Shown one piece after another: positions 61,909 to 64,000 of a stretch of DNA of 64,000 bases (its first letter is position 1; each line of letters begins with the position of its first letter). The notes beneath the pieces were generated by a model. The model was not told the DNA's origin, ran no database searches, and saw only the letters and a list, made by a program, of their open reading frames with translations. The DNA lies in contig JAKVKU010000007.1 of assembly GCA_022484695.1 (NCBI GenBank), positions 124,001 to 188,000 on the forward strand, read 5' to 3'. Made by a program: the position numbers and the translations under genes. The DNA comes from Lactobacillus sp. Its GTDB lineage: Bacteria; Bacillota; Bacilli; Lactobacillales; Lactobacillaceae.

Positions 61909-62918
61909 TTGACAAGTCCTCCTTTAGCTTTGGCGTCATCCAATAAGTGCTGAGGAATCTTGATGCCTAGCAATTTTGCTTCAGTGGTGTTGATGTAAGG
62001 CTGACCTTTACCAATGACTTGCACCGGCGTGGTGGCAGGCTTACTCTTACCATCTAACACATCGGCGGCCATGTTCCCAGTGGCCACCCCTAAATCATAT
62101 TGGTTGATCCCAATGGTAGCCAAACCGCCATCTTGAACCATGGTGCCTGCTGGTGGGAATAAAGGAATCTTGGCAATATTGGCATTTTTCACCAGGGTCT
62201 TCATGGCACTGGCGATGTTGTTATCTTGGGGAATATAAACGGCTTTGACTTCTTTGAGCATTTGTTGGGACACTTGATCTAAGTCGTTGGTGGTGGCAAT
62301 CGTGTATGGCTTAATGGTCATGCCATACTTCGGTGCTAGGCGTTGCAGTTCTTTAACGGCAACTTGGGACGTGACGTTACCGGCAGTGTAGATGACCCCT
62401 AATTCGGTGACGTTAGGGACGATTTCATGGATAAGTTTCAACTGATCGTTGGTGGGGTTGGTGTTGGACACCCCGGTAATGTTATGGCCGGGATGTTTTA
62501 AATCGGTGACTAAGCCGGCTTGAATGGGACTGGAGATTGCCCCCATGATCATCGGCGTGGTCTTTTGCACGTTGGCCAAAGCTTGGGCGGCTGGGGTGGC
62601 GATCCCAATGGTTAGGGCCGGGTTTTGGTCGTTGAGTTTTTCGGACATGGATTTCAGATTACTCTGATCGCCTTGGGCGTTTAGCAACGTGATGTGAGCG
62701 CCCTTGCCATCTTTATAGCCCCGCTTGGCCAATTGGTCCACGGTTCCTTTGGTGATATCATCTAGGGCCGGTTGGGAAAGGGACTGCAAGATGCCGATGG
62801 TGGGCGTCTTAGCGCTGGAATTGCTGCTCTTAGATTGGGCGTTACCGGGATGATAGCTGAAAAACGCAACTAATAAAAAGCCCAACACTAAGATGATTGA
62901 TGCATATAGTCGTTTCAT
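61905..62918 (-). CDS. ABC importer substrate-binding protein (TrpX-like)
   Basis: ABC_sub_bind family protein, 337 aa. N-terminal hydrophobic segment (ASIILVLGFLLVAFFSY) followed by a Ser-rich linker; no lipobox Cys, so it may stay anchored by an uncleaved signal. TPTIGILQSLSQPALDDITKGTVDQL, ALTIGIATPAAQALAN and GVIYTAGNVTSQ are typical. Tryptophan is the likely ligand, given the WW leader peptide and family precedent. First gene of the operon; ATG with GGAGGCAG upstream. Confidence 0.88.
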   Translation of the reverse strand: MKRLYASIILVLGFLLVAFFSYHPGNAQSKSSNSSAKTPTIGILQSLSQPALDDITKGTVDQLAKRGYKDGKGAHITLLNAQGDQSNLKSMSEKLNDQNPALTIGIATPAAQALANVQKTTPMIMGAISSPIQAGLVTDLKHPGHNITGVSNTNPTNDQLKLIHEIVPNVTELGVIYTAGNVTSQVAVKELQRLAPKYGMTIKPYTIATTNDLDQVSQQMLKEVKAVYIPQDNNIASAMKTLVKNANIAKIPLFPPAGTMVQDGGLATIGINQYDLGVATGNMAADVLDGKSKPATTPVQVIGKGQPYINTTEAKLLGIKIPQHLLDDAKAKGGLVK

Positions 62919-62945
62919 GTCACTGCCTCCAAAATAATTTTTAAT

Positions 62946-63080
62946 AAAAAAAGACGCGGCCGTTTGCGGGCTGCGTCTAGCAACTAAAAAACCCGCATGA
63001 ATCGATTACCGATCCATGCGGGTAGAACTCAGCATAGATACGGTCTACATTTGGTAGACCGCAACAAACACGACCCACCG
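62946..63080 (-). promoter_or_regulatory. Tryptophan attenuator with tandem terminators
   Basis: Downstream of the leader peptide on the minus strand: hairpin GCGGTCTAC / GTAGACCGT (63040-63062), terminator 1 ACCCGCATG / CATGCGGGT plus T6 (62985-63023), and terminator 2 AGACGC / GCGTCT plus T7 (62946-62978). CACCGC, inside the leader ORF, pairs with GCGGTG just after the stop, so ribosome position on the Trp codons should change the fold. Confidence 0.78.
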
Positions 63081-63143
63081 CTAGCGGCTTTGCCACCAGG
63101 CGGTGTTGGACAATGTATTCAATTGCAACATTGATTCGGTCAT
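63081..63143 (-). CDS. Trp-Trp leader peptide of the tryptophan importer operon
   Basis: A 20-codon ORF ending NTAWWQSR before TAG; the two Trp codons are at 63093-63098. It starts with ATG at 63143, 9 bases after GCAGGA, some 40 bases downstream of a consensus promoter. It is followed by the attenuator and the TrpXYZ-like genes. Tandem Trp codons near the end of a short leader ORF are the classical trpL pattern. Confidence 0.85.
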   Translation of the reverse strand: MTESMLQLNTLSNTAWWQSR

Positions 63144-63183
63144 GTTTGAGTCCTGCTTTCTAATTGTTTTTTAACTTGATTTC

Positions 63184-63212
63184 ATTAAACCATAAGCTTT
63201 TTTAGCTGTCAA
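63184..63212 (-). promoter_or_regulatory. Promoter of the tryptophan importer operon
   Basis: On the minus strand TTGACA (63207-63212), 17 bases, TTTAAT (63184-63189). Confidence 0.85.
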
Positions 63213-63278
63213 GCCCAACCTGTTGCTCGTTCGTGGTAAACTATTAACTATATTTATGATTACCGGGAGGACGCAGTT

Positions 63279-64000
63279 GTGGCACGAGTTGGCAAATTTT
63301 TTGATCAGGCGATTCAGTTGATATTTGGCACCCTAGTGGCAATTTCTTGTGTCTTTGCCTTTTCCAGCCCTAACTTTAAAATGGTTCATTTCTTTGGCCA
63401 CTACTGGGCTAAAATCATCGGCATCTGTGTGACGTTGCTTTTATTGTGGCTGTTATGGCGGCCAAAAGTGCGCCACTGGCTGCAAAACTTCGCCTTTTCC
63501 TGGCGCTGGGCCATCCTAGGTGTGGTGGTGCTGTTCGTATATCAAATGGGGATGTACTGGCAGTTGACCCTGATCCCCAATTGGGATCCGGGGACCATTA
63601 TGAACAATGTGCCAGAAAACACCAGTTATTTTTATTTTTCGGTGAATTATAATAATACCTTGCTCTTGTTACTGGAAAAGGGGTTGTGGCACTTAATGGT
63701 GCCAGGGCTGTTCAGCCAGTTCACCAGTGCCTTATTGGTAGTGAACGCCCTTGTCTTAGACAGTGCTTTACTAGCCGTTTATGGCATTGGCCGGCGCTTA
63801 AAAGATCAACACCTCGCCAGCCGACTGTTTTGCCTAGGCCTGTTATTTTGGGGGCTGTCGCCTTGGGTCTTGGTTTTTTATTCGGACACCTTAGGAATTT
63901 TTGCCATCGCCTTTTTGATGTTGGTGGCTATCATGTTGTGGCAGGCTAAACACACTTGGCAACGCCTGGTGTGGGCCGGGGTTTATGGGGTGTTGGCTTT
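63279..64000 (+). CDS. Polytopic membrane protein, possible GT-C glycosyltransferase (3' end outside window)
   Basis: An open frame from the GTG at 63279 (GGGAGGA nine bases upstream) runs past the window end; at least 240 residues are present, with no stop. Shadow ORFs in this stretch hid it from the track. It has at least six hydrophobic segments. NWDPGTIMNNVPENTSYFYFSVNYNNTLLL after the third segment resembles the acidic first external loop of GT-C membrane glycosyltransferases of lactobacilli (mannosyl/arabinosyl transferase-like). Function not assigned. Confidence 0.75.
   Translation, partial: MARVGKFFDQAIQLIFGTLVAISCVFAFSSPNFKMVHFFGHYWAKIIGICVTLLLLWLLWRPKVRHWLQNFAFSWRWAILGVVVLFVYQMGMYWQLTLIPNWDPGTIMNNVPENTSYFYFSVNYNNTLLLLLEKGLWHLMVPGLFSQFTSALLVVNALVLDSALLAVYGIGRRLKDQHLASRLFCLGLLFWGLSPWVLVFYSDTLGIFAIAFLMLVAIMLWQAKHTWQRLVWAGVYGVLA

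Noticed and set aside
62946-63143. T-box or other riboswitch before the TrpXYZ-like operon
   Set aside because: GGTGG occurs only as the two Trp codons inside a short ORF; no T-box consensus is present, and a leader-peptide attenuator fits.
63446-63949. Track ORFs of 68 and 87 aa near the right end
   Set aside because: They are shadows in other frames of the long membrane-protein frame that starts at 63279 and leaves the window.

Overview
The window reads as a chromosomal segment of a Lactobacillaceae bacterium (Lactobacillus sensu lato). Support comes from the low-to-mid GC Gram-positive style with strong AGGAGG-type ribosome sites and frequent TTG/GTG starts, a LacS-type sugar carrier with a fused EIIA domain, an L-2-hydroxyisocaproate-dehydrogenase-like enzyme, NreABC rather than NarXL, and T-box and TPP leaders. 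The species cannot be named from sequence alone. No rRNA, tRNA, IS element or prophage was seen.

Layout. 0-2.3 kb: a LytTR/HPK10 two-component pair (minus strand) preceded by an unannotated 35-codon peptide gene. 2.4-4.4 kb: alpha/beta hydrolase and a D-2-hydroxyacid dehydrogenase. 4.46-4.9 kb: a four-repeat, type I-C-like CRISPR array without cas genes; two of its three spacers match the 3' end of the dehydrogenase gene just upstream, almost only with synonymous differences. 4.97-17.9 kb: the nitrate respiration locus, with moeB-moaB-moeA-mobB/moaC(fused)-orf87-nreABC leftward and narGHJI rightward from a shared control region. 18-24.8 kb: alpha-galactoside use (GH36 enzyme, GPH carrier with EIIA, LacI regulator) and an amidohydrolase. 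24.9-33.6 kb: CPBP protease, then the second half of the nitrate system (moaE-moaD-moaA-narK), a FecBCD-type ABC importer with an unrecognised 332-aa companion, and an L-hydroxyacid dehydrogenase.

33.7-42.8 kb: two MFS transporters, aroE, and an aromatic operon tkt-aroF-aroB-aroD. The operon starts with a 16-codon leader peptide containing Tyr-Tyr-Trp-Phe and a tandem-terminator attenuator. 43-48.6 kb: an antitoxin without toxin, a methionine T-box operon (metE-like, malY, metB/C-like), a DJ-1/PfpI protein and an unknown protein. 48.8-53.8 kb: an SDR, a TPP-riboswitch operon thiM-thiE-HAD phosphatase, an aldo/keto reductase and an Asp/Glu racemase-like protein. 53.9-60.2 kb: accessory region with small membrane proteins, a RelB/PemK-type toxin-antitoxin pair and an AT-rich islet (HD hydrolase, MerR regulator, CMD-family protein, sirtuin-like protein lacking the catalytic His), then an SDR and a membrane-anchored methyltransferase. 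60.2-63.2 kb: a TrpXYZ-like ABC importer under a Trp-Trp leader-peptide attenuator. 63.3 kb to the end: start of a polytopic membrane protein.

How the parts work together: nitrate import (NarK), the reductase (NarGHJI), most of molybdenum cofactor synthesis (MoaABCDE, MoeAB, MobB; no MobA in the window) and the nitrate/oxygen sensing system (NreABC) form two blocks sharing an ATTAGGGAA motif. The aromatic and tryptophan genes are both predicted to be controlled by ribosome-stalling leader peptides, whereas methionine and thiamine genes use RNA sensors.
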